A model generated the notes under the pieces. The model was not told the DNA's origin and ran no database searches. It was given only the letters and a program-made list of their open reading frames with translations. Positions 19,996-29,961 of a DNA stretch of 64,000 bases are shown piece after piece. The translations under genes and the position numbers were made by a program. Every line of letters begins with the position of its first letter. The stretch's first letter is position 1. The DNA comes from Porticoccaceae bacterium (GTDB lineage Bacteria; Pseudomonadota; Gammaproteobacteria; Pseudomonadales; Porticoccaceae). Location: assembly GCA_902562425.1 (NCBI GenBank), contig CACETF010000004.1, positions 62,001 to 126,000 of the forward strand, given 5' to 3'.

Positions 19996-20438
19996 TCTAT
20001 ATTATCTCGATATCTATAAGCACACAGCAATACAGCTTCACTTGCCAGCTTGTCACCAACTTTAGCGGTCGTGCTAAAGCGCCAAATATTACGTTTTACA
20101 GACATAACCTCTGAACTCAACAATAGTTGATCTCCCGGAACTACTGGATGTTTAAATCGAACTTTATCGACCCCTGCAAAAAGGTAAAGCATTCCATCAT
20201 CCACTTTTTGGCCGGAGCTAAAAAAACCGAGTACTCCGGATATTTGCGCCATTGCCTCTAAAATAATCACTCCAGGAAGAATAGGTGTTCCGGGAAAATG
20301 GCCATTAAAAATATCCTCATTGATTGAAACATTTTTATAGCCACTGATACGTTCATTCTTGGTAATATCTAATACCCTATCAACCAGCAGCATAGGATAG
20401 CGATGCGGCAGAAGAGCCATTATTTCATTAATATCCAT
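19992..20438 (-). CDS. fabZ: 3-hydroxyacyl-ACP dehydratase
   Basis: The product has 148 residues, with a hot-dog fold. LLPHRYPMLLVDRV and HFPGTPILPGVIILEAMAQ give the catalytic His and Glu. It forms the trans-2-enoyl-ACP in fatty acid elongation and competes with LpxA/LpxD for 3-hydroxyacyl-ACP, which explains its place between lpxD and lpxA. Confidence 0.97.
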   Translation of the reverse strand: MDINEIMALLPHRYPMLLVDRVLDITKNERISGYKNVSINEDIFNGHFPGTPILPGVIILEAMAQISGVLGFFSSGQKVDDGMLYLFAGVDKVRFKHPVVPGDQLLLSSEVMSVKRNIWRFSTTAKVGDKLASEAVLLCAYRYRDNIE

Positions 20439-20498
20439 ATAAGCCCTTTCAATTATTTAACCTAAATTTGGAAAAATACAAATCCTCACCGAACACCA

Positions 20499-21524
20499 TT
20501 ATTCTTGACCCAATTCAATCTTTTGTACTCGCCGATGAATTTTTTCTAATTTACCAAAGTTTACAGAACATCTCCGCCATTTAAATGATTCCATTAATGG
20601 CAAACCCGCAGAAGAGTAAGAACCAGACTCTTTTATAGATTTAGTAACAGTGGTGCGAGCGGTTAAGTGAACGCTGTCGGCAATCTTTAAGTGCCCCAGA
20701 ACAGCCGAGTTACCGCCAAACACACAATTTTTGCCGATGATAGTGCTCCCCGCCACTGCCGCATAAGCCGCCATGGCAACGTTATCTCCAATAGCTGCAT
20801 TGTGGGCAATATGCACATGATCATCAATAATAACTCCATTACCTAATACCGTATCATTGAGCGCTCCTCTATCAATGGTGCTATTTGCACCTATCTCAAC
20901 TTTGTCCCCAATAATAACTCCTCCATTCTGATGAATCTTTTCCCATCCGCCCGCCCCATCAGGAGCGAAACCAAAACCATCAGCACCGATCACAGTACCG
21001 CTGTGCACTATAACATTACGTCCTAACTTCACGTCATGATAAAGTGTGACATTGTCTGCAAGATGACAATCGCTTCCCAATAAGGATCTCTCTCCAACGC
21101 ATGTGTTCGCACCAATGTAGCAATTGCTCCCGAGAATTACCTGAGCTCCAATAACCGCGTGCGCTCCGATAGAGCATCCTGAAGCGACATGTGCATTACT
21201 TGCGATCACCGCAGTAGGGTGTATGATCCCCGACTTTTTTGGTGCTTCCGAAAACCATCCAGATAATTTCGCATAGCTAAGATATGGATCACGACTTAAA
21301 AGGCATGCTCCCTTGAATTGATGAGAGTCCGCTGGTCGCAAAATCATAGCTGTAGCTTTACACATAGCTAAAAGCGGAGCGTACTTTTGATTTGCTAGAA
21401 ATGAAATATCGCCAGAAACGGCCTTATCAATTCCACTTATCGAGTGAATCACCGAATCTTCAGAACCAATTAGTTCCAACTCCAAGAATTCGGCGATATC
21501 TTTCAGCCGATAATTAAACGGCAT
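20499..21524 (-). CDS. lpxD: UDP-3-O-(3-hydroxyacyl)glucosamine N-acyltransferase
   Basis: The product has 341 residues. An N-terminal uridine-binding domain (about 1-100) is followed by hexapeptide repeats. HIAHNAAIGDNVAMAA contains the catalytic His. It adds the second acyl chain in lipid A synthesis. It starts nine bases after skp. Confidence 0.97.
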   Translation of the reverse strand: MPFNYRLKDIAEFLELELIGSEDSVIHSISGIDKAVSGDISFLANQKYAPLLAMCKATAMILRPADSHQFKGACLLSRDPYLSYAKLSGWFSEAPKKSGIIHPTAVIASNAHVASGCSIGAHAVIGAQVILGSNCYIGANTCVGERSLLGSDCHLADNVTLYHDVKLGRNVIVHSGTVIGADGFGFAPDGAGGWEKIHQNGGVIIGDKVEIGANSTIDRGALNDTVLGNGVIIDDHVHIAHNAAIGDNVAMAAYAAVAGSTIIGKNCVFGGNSAVLGHLKIADSVHLTARTTVTKSIKESGSYSSAGLPLMESFKWRRCSVNFGKLEKIHRRVQKIELGQE

Positions 21525-21533
21525 AAAATTTTC

Positions 21534-22076
21534 CTAAGGAGCAGAAGGATCTTCGACAGGCGCGACCTTATTCATGAGATCCACCACTTTAGCAGTAATG
21601 TCAAGCTTTGGGGAAAAATGAATAATAACCTCTCTTCTAAGAACCAAAGTGATATCCTCAGATTCAATAACTAGCTTTAAAGCGGCTTCAGTCTTCGGTT
21701 GAAATTCCTGAACTATGGATTGTTGAATTTGTTGCGTCTCAGCTTGATACTTACGACCCGCTAATTCATAATCTGCACGAGCATATTCTCGCTTCTTATT
21801 GTGCTCGGCTATTTCTTCTTTAGACCATGTAAGACGTTTTGACTCTGCTTCCTTATCCAGCCCCTGGAGATCAGCCGCCAACCCCTCAATCTTAGCTTTT
21901 AAGGCCACAATATCGGATCTCTCAAGTGCGCTTTTAATTCGCGCTTGCGCCGGATTAGATGCCATGATAGCAGTGGAGGCATCAAACACTGCGATCTTTT
22001 CCTCAGCGAAGATTGAATTTGAAAAGCTTAATATAGTAACCGCCAACAACACACAAACAGCCTTTAAATATCGCAC
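21534..22076 (-). CDS. skp: OmpH/Skp-family periplasmic chaperone
   Basis: The product has 180 residues from a GTG start, with a signal peptide ending near SIFAEEK. The long charged helical middle (about 40-120) fits the Skp tentacles. Skp holds unfolded outer-membrane proteins on their way to BamA, whose gene lies 20 bases upstream. The C-terminus ends in a Pro-rich tail after the final strand. Confidence 0.9.
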   Translation of the reverse strand: MRYLKAVCVLLAVTILSFSNSIFAEEKIAVFDASTAIMASNPAQARIKSALERSDIVALKAKIEGLAADLQGLDKEAESKRLTWSKEEIAEHNKKREYARADYELAGRKYQAETQQIQQSIVQEFQPKTEAALKLVIESEDITLVLRREVIIHFSPKLDITAKVVDLMNKVAPVEDPSAP

Positions 22077-22096
22077 AGTACTTCTCCTAACTTATA

Positions 22097-24460
22097 TTAA
22101 AATTGATTTCCAAGAGAAAATTGGAAAACTTCGGTTTCATCATAAATGCTTTTATTGAAAGGTTTGGCGATGCTGAAAGTGATTGGACCAAATCCACTTA
22201 GCCATGTCGCACCAACACCGATGGAATAACGTAGCTCATCAAGAGAGGGTTTAAAGCAATTTTTTTGCACACTTCCATCGTCATAAACCGCGCACTTGGA
22301 ATTGAAAATATTTCCAACATCAAAAAACAATGACGGCTGAACCGATCGTTGGTCCTTGATAAACGGTAAAGGAAAGATTATTTCAGCTCCGAATTCCACC
22401 TGAACATTTCCTCCTATGGGATCCGGATCATCATAATAAATACTCATTTCACTTGGATTATCTTGTGGACCGAGCGTATTCCGCTTAAACCCCCGAACTG
22501 ATCCAAAGCCGCCACCATAAAAATTTTTAAAAAATGGTAATTGCGTGGTTCCACCGTAGGAGTCTCCATAACCTAAATCAGCTCTGATTTTTAGCGTAAG
22601 GGATCTTGTCAAGCCTCTCAAATACTGACCAGCATAAGTAAACTTATAATATTCAAGACCGGAACCGGGAGCTGACACATCCACGCCAACCCTTTGAGAA
22701 GTGCCCCGTGTAGCAAAAACGCCGCGGTTCAATGTAGATCGAACCCAATTTACATTGAAATTTACCGTATCAAAGTTAGTGCCGTTATCATCTACAAAAT
22801 TTTGGATTTCGGTTGATGCATAACTACCCGTTTTTAGCGCCAAATTTTCATATCCAAAACCGAAGCCGATACGCTCAATCTCCGAAACTGGATAGCTCCA
22901 ATTGACATTTGCTCCAAAACTATTAGTAGAGAAACTCGCTATATTTATTTCATCGTAATTAGTCTCTCGACCAAAAAAAGAATACCCCACACCCACTCCG
23001 TCAACAGTAAAATAAGGTTCGTTGTAGTTAAAACTCAGTGAAGTCTGGTAACGACTTCTATTTACACCAACCCCAACTTGTTTACCGGTCCCAAGAAAAT
23101 TATTTTCATTTAAGTTAGCTCCCAAGATTAATCCAGTCCCTTGCGCGAACCCCAGGCTCGCGCCAACCGAACCAGAGGGTTGCTCTTCGACAGTGTAGAT
23201 CACATCAATTTGATCGTCGGTTCCAGCTACGGGTATGTTCTCAACTCCAACCTCTTTAAAATACCCAAGACGTTCTAAACGAACTTTAGATAACTCGATC
23301 AACGCATTATTGGCTGAACCTCCCTCCATTTGGCGCATTTCTCTTCTTAAAACCGTATGTGCTGTTTTGGTATTACCTCGAAACTCGATACGTCTAACAT
23401 ATGCACGTTTACCTGGCTTTACAAAAAAGGTAATAGTAGCAGTTTTCTCTTCTTCATTTATCTCTGGATAACCCGTTACCTCCGCAAAAGAGTAGCCTTG
23501 GTTACCAAGGAGCTTCGTTACGTATTCACTGGAGGTTGTCATCAGCGCTTGAGAAAAAATCATGCCCTTTCGCAAAACAATAAGCTGTCGAATTTGTTTC
23601 TCGGGGATTTTTAATTCACCGGCAAGCTCGACTGAATCAATGGTGAATGGTTCCCCCTCACTTATATTAATTGTTATATAGACAGAGTCTTTGTTTGAGC
23701 TAATGGAGACCTGAGTACTTTTGATCTCAAATTGCAAATATCCTCGATCCAAGTACCATGATTCTAACATCTCTAAATCGCCTGATAATTTTTCTCGAGA
23801 ATATTTATCGTCACTTGTAATCCATGATAACCATCCAGTTTTACGTTGCTCAAATTGCTCTAGAAGTTCATTATCTGAAAAAATCTCATTTCCTATAAAA
23901 TTAATGTGTCGAATTTTGGATACTTCTCCTTCATCTATATTAATGTTTATGATTATTCTATTTCGAGGTAATTCTTTCACCTCAGTTTTCACCGTCGCCC
24001 CATAGCGCCCTTGAGCTACGTATTGTCTTTGTAATTCCTGTGTCATCCCTTCTAAGATTACCTGACGAAATATCTGACCCTCGGCGAGGCCATTATCCCG
24101 AAGCGCGGTCAGAAGCTGCTCACTCTCTATTGCTTTGTTGCCGTCCAAATTAATTGCTGAAACAGCTGGTCGTTCTCTCACTCCGATCACCAACACACCT
24201 TCCTCTCGAGCCATCACAATATCTGAGAAATATCCAGTACGAAACAACGCCCTTATACAATTCCCTATTGTTTTTTCCTCTGCCAAATCCCCGACCTCAA
24301 GTGGGAGTGCCGCAAAAACAGAGCCTGCAGACACCCTTTGCAAACCCTCTATGCGAATATCGTCAACAGTGAAAGACTCCGAAAACACAGAAAAAGAAAA
24401 GCAACCCAAATAAATAATAAGGATGGTGGCATAACTGAGCTTAAAGGATTTTATCAACAA
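22097..24460 (-). CDS. bamA: Outer-membrane protein assembly factor BamA
   Basis: The product has 787 residues: signal peptide, five POTRA domains (to about residue 420) and a C-terminal 16-strand barrel with NFYGGGFGSVRGFKRNTLGP and the terminal Phe (SLGNQF). It inserts beta-barrel proteins into the outer membrane. No ATG is near the start; TTG at 24460 (or the TTG next to it) follows AGGGTG, so a TTG start is likely. It lies 30 bases after rseP. Confidence 0.96.
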   Translation of the reverse strand: MLIKSFKLSYATILIIYLGCFSFSVFSESFTVDDIRIEGLQRVSAGSVFAALPLEVGDLAEEKTIGNCIRALFRTGYFSDIVMAREEGVLVIGVRERPAVSAINLDGNKAIESEQLLTALRDNGLAEGQIFRQVILEGMTQELQRQYVAQGRYGATVKTEVKELPRNRIIININIDEGEVSKIRHINFIGNEIFSDNELLEQFEQRKTGWLSWITSDDKYSREKLSGDLEMLESWYLDRGYLQFEIKSTQVSISSNKDSVYITINISEGEPFTIDSVELAGELKIPEKQIRQLIVLRKGMIFSQALMTTSSEYVTKLLGNQGYSFAEVTGYPEINEEEKTATITFFVKPGKRAYVRRIEFRGNTKTAHTVLRREMRQMEGGSANNALIELSKVRLERLGYFKEVGVENIPVAGTDDQIDVIYTVEEQPSGSVGASLGFAQGTGLILGANLNENNFLGTGKQVGVGVNRSRYQTSLSFNYNEPYFTVDGVGVGYSFFGRETNYDEINIASFSTNSFGANVNWSYPVSEIERIGFGFGYENLALKTGSYASTEIQNFVDDNGTNFDTVNFNVNWVRSTLNRGVFATRGTSQRVGVDVSAPGSGLEYYKFTYAGQYLRGLTRSLTLKIRADLGYGDSYGGTTQLPFFKNFYGGGFGSVRGFKRNTLGPQDNPSEMSIYYDDPDPIGGNVQVEFGAEIIFPLPFIKDQRSVQPSLFFDVGNIFNSKCAVYDDGSVQKNCFKPSLDELRYSIGVGATWLSGFGPITFSIAKPFNKSIYDETEVFQFSLGNQF

Positions 24461-24490
24461 ACTAACACCCTTGAAGAATAAGCGACATCG

Positions 24491-25852
24491 TCATAATAAA
24501 ACTCTGCTCAAATCATTGAATGTTGCCCATAGCATTAAAGTCACAAGTATTGCTAATCCTATTTTGTAACTTGCGAGTTGAACTGATTCCGAAACGGGAG
24601 ATCCCTTCACAATTTCAACAACAAAATACATCAAATGTCCACCATCCAAAACTGGAATTGGTAGTAAATTCATCACCCCTAACATTATACTTAGAATCGC
24701 CACAAAACGGACAAAATTGTCGATTCCGGCTCGCCCAGACTCACCAGCAACTTTTGCAATAGTGATGGGACCACTTAAATTCTTTGTTGATAACTCCCCG
24801 ATCAGTAACTTTCCCAAAGAATTTAAGATAAAAATACTATAATTTGACGTCTCTTCAAAACTTCGCCATAGAGCACTCCACGGAGTATGTTCGTGACGAA
24901 AAACGTACTCATCCGGATACTTACCTCTTGGGGCTAGATGCACTCCTATTTGGCCCACTCGGACTCCATCTCGATCAATAACATCAGGAACCACAGTAAT
25001 AAGTTTCGTTAAGTCTCCTCGGAGAATTTTGAGATTGATCTCTCTTTGAGGATTACTAGCTACTACATTGACAAAATAATCAACGCCAGTTACCGGCTTA
25101 TCATTGACCATTAATATTTCATCGCCCATGATTAAGCCAGCTCGATCAGCTGCACCATCCTTTGCTACTTCTGCTAGGTGTAACGCCTGAAACTCGTAGT
25201 CGGGAGATATCCCGAGTGCACGCAGTGGAACTGGTTCAACAGAATCTCGTAACCATTTATCAACATTTATAATTAAGTTAGTCGTAACGCTTGAGTCTGG
25301 CAACTTAACAGTTATATTAATGTCGCCTGATTTTCCTATAAACTTAAAAAGCTCTTTTGAGACACTATTCCAGCTTGGAGTATCTTCTCCTTCGACCTTA
25401 ATTATTTTCATTCCAGACTCGAATCCCGCCATCTGTGCCGGGGATTTCACCGTTATGTCTCCAATCACTGGCTCTACTCCTACCTCACCTGCGAGGAATA
25501 GTATCCAAAAAAGCATGGTTGCTAATATTAAATTTGCAAGAGGTCCTGCACTAACGATTGCTATTCGACTCCATACGCCTTGACCGCTAAAAGTATGGAG
25601 TTTGTCCTCACATCTAACCTCAGAGTCTTGGTTATCAAGCATCTTTACATAACCACCGAGTGGTAACGCAGCTATGACAAATTCGGTACCCAAACGATCA
25701 TGCCATGTGCACAAAGCTGATCCAAAACCGATGGAAAATCGTTCTACCTTTACCCCACAGCGACGAGCCGCCCAAAAATGTCCAAATTCATGAATCGTTA
25801 CCAACATGCCAAGTGCAATAAAGGTGTATAAAAGAGTTTCTAAAATTTGCAT
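24491..25852 (-). CDS. rseP: Site-2 intramembrane protease RseP
   Basis: The product has 453 residues from the ATG at 25852; the frame opens eight codons earlier but that would overlap dxr. HEFGHFWAAR in the first membrane helix holds the zinc ligands, with the third ligand in NLLPIPVLDGGHL near the C-terminus. Two PDZ domains lie between. In E. coli it cuts the anti-sigma factor RseA in the envelope stress response. It follows dxr by one base. Confidence 0.95.
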   Translation of the reverse strand: MQILETLLYTFIALGMLVTIHEFGHFWAARRCGVKVERFSIGFGSALCTWHDRLGTEFVIAALPLGGYVKMLDNQDSEVRCEDKLHTFSGQGVWSRIAIVSAGPLANLILATMLFWILFLAGEVGVEPVIGDITVKSPAQMAGFESGMKIIKVEGEDTPSWNSVSKELFKFIGKSGDINITVKLPDSSVTTNLIINVDKWLRDSVEPVPLRALGISPDYEFQALHLAEVAKDGAADRAGLIMGDEILMVNDKPVTGVDYFVNVVASNPQREINLKILRGDLTKLITVVPDVIDRDGVRVGQIGVHLAPRGKYPDEYVFRHEHTPWSALWRSFEETSNYSIFILNSLGKLLIGELSTKNLSGPITIAKVAGESGRAGIDNFVRFVAILSIMLGVMNLLPIPVLDGGHLMYFVVEIVKGSPVSESVQLASYKIGLAILVTLMLWATFNDLSRVLL

Positions 25853-25853
25853 A

Positions 25854-27038
25854 TTAACTCTCGATTTTACGCACACGAGCCTCGCTCAGGTAACGAACTT
25901 TTATGTCCGCACCCTCAACGGCCTCTAAAGACTGGAGATTTGAAAAATTATATGTGTTCATGAGATATTCAACAATTTCTGGAATTTGAGTAAAACCAAT
26001 GCGCAAATCAAGAAAAGCAGCCACCGCGACCTCGTTGGCCGCATTGAGTACAGCCGGAGCATCTCCACCGATTCTTGACGCCTCGTAAGCCAAACGCAAA
26101 CAGGGGAAATTATATTCGTCTGGTTGAGAAAACTCCAGCTTGCCTATTGTTCTCATATCCAACGGCTCCACTCCAGATTCTATCCGCTCAGGCCACCCCA
26201 AGGCATGAGCTATCGGAGTGCGCATATCTGGATTGCCGAGTTGAGCAAGCACTGAGCCATCGGCGAAATGCACAGACGAATGTAAGATACTTTGAGGATG
26301 AAGCACAACGTCAATACAATTAGTAGGCAAGTCAAATAAAAAACTTGCCTCAATCACCTCTAATCCCTTGTTCATAAGGGTTGCAGAGTCCACCGACACT
26401 TTTTTACCCATTTTCCAATTTGGGTGTGCACAAGCCTGAGATGGTGAGACGGTTCGCATTTCATGCAAATTCCATCCTCGAAAAGGCCCTCCCGATGCCG
26501 ATAGGGATAATCTAAGAACCCCCATACACCCCTTTTCTTTGGAATAATCAAGCGGGAGACACTGAAAAATTGCATTGTGTTCGCTATCGATCGGTAGAAT
26601 AGTTGCATTGCTTTTTGCAGCGGCGCTCATCATAACCGGACCGGCCATAACTAGCGACTCCTTGTTGGCAAGCAGAACTTTTTTTCCCGACTGAATTGCT
26701 GTTAAAGTTGGGCGCAGCCCAGCACCACCGACTATCGCAGCCACAACGATATCTATGCTGGGGTCTCTCAGAATTGTACACAATTGGTCCCGTCCGAAAA
26801 CTACTTCTGTTGAACACTGAAGGTGCTGTAACATATCAGAAAGTTGTTGTGCGGTCTCTTTATGAGTAACCACCGCGAAAAGTGGCTTGTACACGCTGCA
26901 TTGTTGTGCTAACAGCTTGTAGTTTGAGTCGCAACAAAGGACCGCTAGCTTGAATTTGCTTCTATTCCTACCAATAACGTCGAGGGTACTGGCGCCGATA
27001 CTTCCGGTGGAACCTAAAACAGCAACACTTTGCAACAT
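25854..27038 (-). CDS. dxr: 1-deoxy-D-xylulose 5-phosphate reductoisomerase
   Basis: The product has 394 residues. It makes MEP in the non-mevalonate isoprenoid pathway. The NADPH loop GSTGSIG is at 9-15; LLANKESLVMAG, PIDSEHNAIFQ and SASGGPFR are the metal and substrate blocks. Its ATG directly follows the cdsA stop (TAAATG). Confidence 0.97.
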   Translation of the reverse strand: MLQSVAVLGSTGSIGASTLDVIGRNRSKFKLAVLCCDSNYKLLAQQCSVYKPLFAVVTHKETAQQLSDMLQHLQCSTEVVFGRDQLCTILRDPSIDIVVAAIVGGAGLRPTLTAIQSGKKVLLANKESLVMAGPVMMSAAAKSNATILPIDSEHNAIFQCLPLDYSKEKGCMGVLRLSLSASGGPFRGWNLHEMRTVSPSQACAHPNWKMGKKVSVDSATLMNKGLEVIEASFLFDLPTNCIDVVLHPQSILHSSVHFADGSVLAQLGNPDMRTPIAHALGWPERIESGVEPLDMRTIGKLEFSQPDEYNFPCLRLAYEASRIGGDAPAVLNAANEVAVAAFLDLRIGFTQIPEIVEYLMNTYNFSNLQSLEAVEGADIKVRYLSEARVRKIES

Positions 27039-27866
27039 TTATATTGGGCGCATCAAAACGCAAACGGAATAGAATGGTAGCACGACGATTAGTCCATCAA
27101 CACGATCGAGAATACCACCGTGCCCTGGTAATAACTGTCCACTATCCTTGAACCCAGTATTTCGCTTTAACATACTTACAAACAAATCTCCCAAAACAGA
27201 CAGCAGTACTGCGGACAAAGCCAGAAAAAAATAATACACGATACCAATCGATGTTTGTCCAAAAAAAGAAAACAAAAGAAATAGTGGTAGTTGAGCCAAC
27301 AGCGCGCAAATCACGCCCTCTCTTGTTTTGCCGGGGCTAATGATAGGTGCCAACTTTACATTACCAAAATATTTACCACCAAAATAACCGCCCACATCCG
27401 CAAAAACCACCATTCCCACACCCAGCAAAAATAACTCTTTTCCATTAGGTAAAGATACAATACAAAGCACAGCTAGCCAGGAAAAACAGAGGAGGAGCAA
27501 TCCAATAACAGTCCAGACATGCCCATATGACAATATCGTCGATGAGCTTGGATAACCTTTTAAAGTCAGAAAATTAAAGAACCAAAATAACATGCTGATC
27601 AGCAGAATTTTCTGTCCAGTGACTATATTGATGTCACCAAAAAAATTCACCATTGCCCCTATGATCGATAGTCCTACAAACTGAAGCACCAAAAATAATG
27701 TGGCCATCATAGGTGAGTTGATACCAGCTAGCCTTATCCATTCCCGTCCGGCTGCCATTATGAGCGGAACAAGAAGGACAGCAAAAGATGTGTGAGACAA
27801 ATAATATAGACTTATGAAAAGCAGCGCGATCAGCAAGAATGCAGTTGCCACTCTATGTCTTAACAT
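27039..27866 (-). CDS. cdsA: Phosphatidate cytidylyltransferase
   Basis: The product has 275 residues from the ATG at 27866 (a TTG lies four codons earlier). It is an integral membrane protein with about eight hydrophobic segments and the C-terminal signature around SVLGDLFVSMLKRNTGFKD and LPGHGGILDRVDG. It makes CDP-diacylglycerol. It overlaps the end of uppS by 14 bases. Confidence 0.95.
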   Translation of the reverse strand: MLRHRVATAFLLIALLFISLYYLSHTSFAVLLVPLIMAAGREWIRLAGINSPMMATLFLVLQFVGLSIIGAMVNFFGDINIVTGQKILLISMLFWFFNFLTLKGYPSSSTILSYGHVWTVIGLLLLCFSWLAVLCIVSLPNGKELFLLGVGMVVFADVGGYFGGKYFGNVKLAPIISPGKTREGVICALLAQLPLFLLFSFFGQTSIGIVYYFFLALSAVLLSVLGDLFVSMLKRNTGFKDSGQLLPGHGGILDRVDGLIVVLPFYSVCVLMRPI

Positions 27867-28626
27867 AAAATGACTCAACTAGCCTCTCTGTAACCTTCTT
27901 AGCCTTGCGCCTACCAAAACGACGTTTTCGCGAATAATATTCCGCTATGGCTTGGTCTAACTCATCCTCTCCAAAGTCTGGCCAATATTGATCACTCACG
28001 AAAAATTCCGTGTAAGCTAACTGCCAAAGCAAGAAGTTACTTATCCTCTCTTCACCCCCAGTGCGGATACATAAGTCAGGATCAGAAATTTCGTTCATTT
28101 GCAGATTGCTAGCAATGGTTGATTCTGTGATGTCCTCGACACGTAATCTGCCCTCGTTTACTTGATTTGCCACAAGCCGCGCTGCTTCTGTTATATCCCA
28201 TCTGCCTCCATAATCAACACAAAGAATCAACCGTAATGTGCCATTTTGTGTGATATTTTCTGCTTCAGTAATTAAATTACACAAATTGCTATCGAAATTT
28301 GACCGATTTCCGACTACCGTTAGTCTAACGCCATCCTCCCGTAACAGCGGTGCTTCTTTTTTTAAGTAATTAGAGAAGAGTGACATTAATCCCGAAACCT
28401 CGTGATTTGGCCTGAACCAATTTTCACTAGAAAATGCAAAGAGACTAACTATCTCTATACCCTGTTTTTTTGAAGCTCTCAAAATGTCACGTATGCGCTC
28501 CACCCCAGCAGTATGTCCCTCTAGCGAATTAAGCCCATTAACGCTGGCCCAGCGATTATTACCATCCATTATTATTGCTAAATGACGCAGTGGGTGCTTA
28601 GGTGCCTGCGACTGATTTAACTTCAT
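27853..28626 (-). CDS. uppS: Undecaprenyl diphosphate synthase
   Basis: The product has 257 residues. AIIMDGNNRWA contains the catalytic Asp, and RTGGEERISNFLLWQLAYTE the C-terminal signature. It makes the C55 lipid carrier for peptidoglycan and polysaccharide. It follows frr by 20 bases. Confidence 0.97.
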   Translation of the reverse strand: MKLNQSQAPKHPLRHLAIIMDGNNRWASVNGLNSLEGHTAGVERIRDILRASKKQGIEIVSLFAFSSENWFRPNHEVSGLMSLFSNYLKKEAPLLREDGVRLTVVGNRSNFDSNLCNLITEAENITQNGTLRLILCVDYGGRWDITEAARLVANQVNEGRLRVEDITESTIASNLQMNEISDPDLCIRTGGEERISNFLLWQLAYTEFFVSDQYWPDFGEDELDQAIAEYYSRKRRFGRRKAKKVTERLVESFYVKT

Positions 28627-28646
28627 AAATTAAAACCTTTGAGACT

Positions 28647-29204
28647 CTATATTTCCATCAAATCTCGTTCTTTGGAAACTAATAATTGTTCAACTTTTGA
28701 AATGTACAAATCAGTGATTTTTTGAACTTCATCTTGCCCTTTCCTCTCATCATCTTCAGTGATTTCAGAAGCTTTTTGTAGGGTTCTAAATTTTGTAATA
28801 GTATCTCTACGAATGTTCCTAATCGAAATTCTGCTTTGCTCTGCTTCGGATTTTGCCTGCTTAGTGTAGATTTTTCGAGTTTCCTCAGTCAAAGCAGGCA
28901 AAGGAACTCTTATAACTATTCCAGACGATGTTGGGTTAAGTCCCAGATTAGACCGCATAATCGCTTTCTCAATATCAGACACCAAACTGCGATCCCAAGG
29001 GGTAACCGTTAAAGTTCTGGCATCCTCAACTGCTATTGATGATGCTTGAGAGAGGGGTGTTTCAATGCCGTAATAACTAACAGTAATACCATCCAGCAAT
29101 TTTGGATGAGCGCGACCAGTGCGTATTCTGCTAAATGAAGTCACCAGAGCATCCAATGCTTTTTGCATACGACTTGATGCCTCCTCCTCCAAAGTCTTAA
29201 TCAC
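28647..29204 (-). CDS. frr: Ribosome recycling factor
   Basis: The product has 185 residues, the standard length, from a GTG start preceded by AAGG. RTGRAHPKLLDGI and the C-terminal helical KASEITEDDERKGQDEVQ blocks are typical. It splits post-termination ribosomes together with EF-G. It starts six bases after pyrH. Confidence 0.97.
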   Translation of the reverse strand: MIKTLEEEASSRMQKALDALVTSFSRIRTGRAHPKLLDGITVSYYGIETPLSQASSIAVEDARTLTVTPWDRSLVSDIEKAIMRSNLGLNPTSSGIVIRVPLPALTEETRKIYTKQAKSEAEQSRISIRNIRRDTITKFRTLQKASEITEDDERKGQDEVQKITDLYISKVEQLLVSKERDLMEI

Positions 29205-29210
29205 AATAAT

Positions 29211-29948
29211 TTAACCTTCTTCAATAAGGGTTCCAACATTTCCACCCATAACTAAATTAAGTAATGCGCCAGGCTTACACATACGAAAAACACGCAGAGG
29301 CATTCCATGTTCCCGACACATGCATATTGCAGTAAGATCCATAACTCCAAGCTTTTTGTCAAGCACTTCGTCGTATGTCAGCCTATCATAGAGTGTGGCC
29401 TGACTATCCAAAAGCGGATCTGCAGAATAAACTCCATCCACGCGAGTCGCTTTCAAAACCACATCTGCCCCGATCTCAATCCCTCTTAAGCAGGCAGCCG
29501 AATCGGTGGTGAAAAAAGGGTTTCCGGTGCCTGCTGCAAACATGACAACGTCTCCATCTTTGATATACCTTATTGCACGGCGTCTATCATAATGCTCGAG
29601 CACGCCGCTCATTTGAATGGAAGACATAACATGAGAAGCAATATTGGTCCGCTCCAGCGCATCACGCATCGCCAGAGCATTCATTACAGTCGCCAACATG
29701 CCCATATGATCGCCCGTGACCCTCTCCATACCAGCAGCACTCAAAGCAGCTCCTCTAAATAGGTTGCCTCCACCTATCACAAGCCCGACTTGGATGCCTA
29801 TTCCGACGAGCTGTCCTATTTCAAGCGCCATTGTATCCAAAACCTTGGGATCAATACCGAACCCCTCTGACCCCATCAAAGCCTCGCCACTGACTTTTAA
29901 TAATATTCTTTGATAGCTTTTGCCACTCTTGAGCTTTTGCACATTCAT
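29211..29948 (-). CDS. pyrH: UMP kinase
   Basis: The product has 245 residues. [20 protein letters not shown] and [13 protein letters not shown] are the amino-acid-kinase fold and UMP sites. It phosphorylates UMP in pyrimidine synthesis. It lies 13 bases after tsf. Confidence 0.97.
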   Translation of the reverse strand: MNVQKLKSGKSYQRILLKVSGEALMGSEGFGIDPKVLDTMALEIGQLVGIGIQVGLVIGGGNLFRGAALSAAGMERVTGDHMGMLATVMNALAMRDALERTNIASHVMSSIQMSGVLEHYDRRRAIRYIKDGDVVMFAAGTGNPFFTTDSAACLRGIEIGADVVLKATRVDGVYSADPLLDSQATLYDRLTYDEVLDKKLGVMDLTAICMCREHGMPLRVFRMCKPGALLNLVMGGNVGTLIEEG

Positions 29949-29961
29949 TACTCTTTATCAA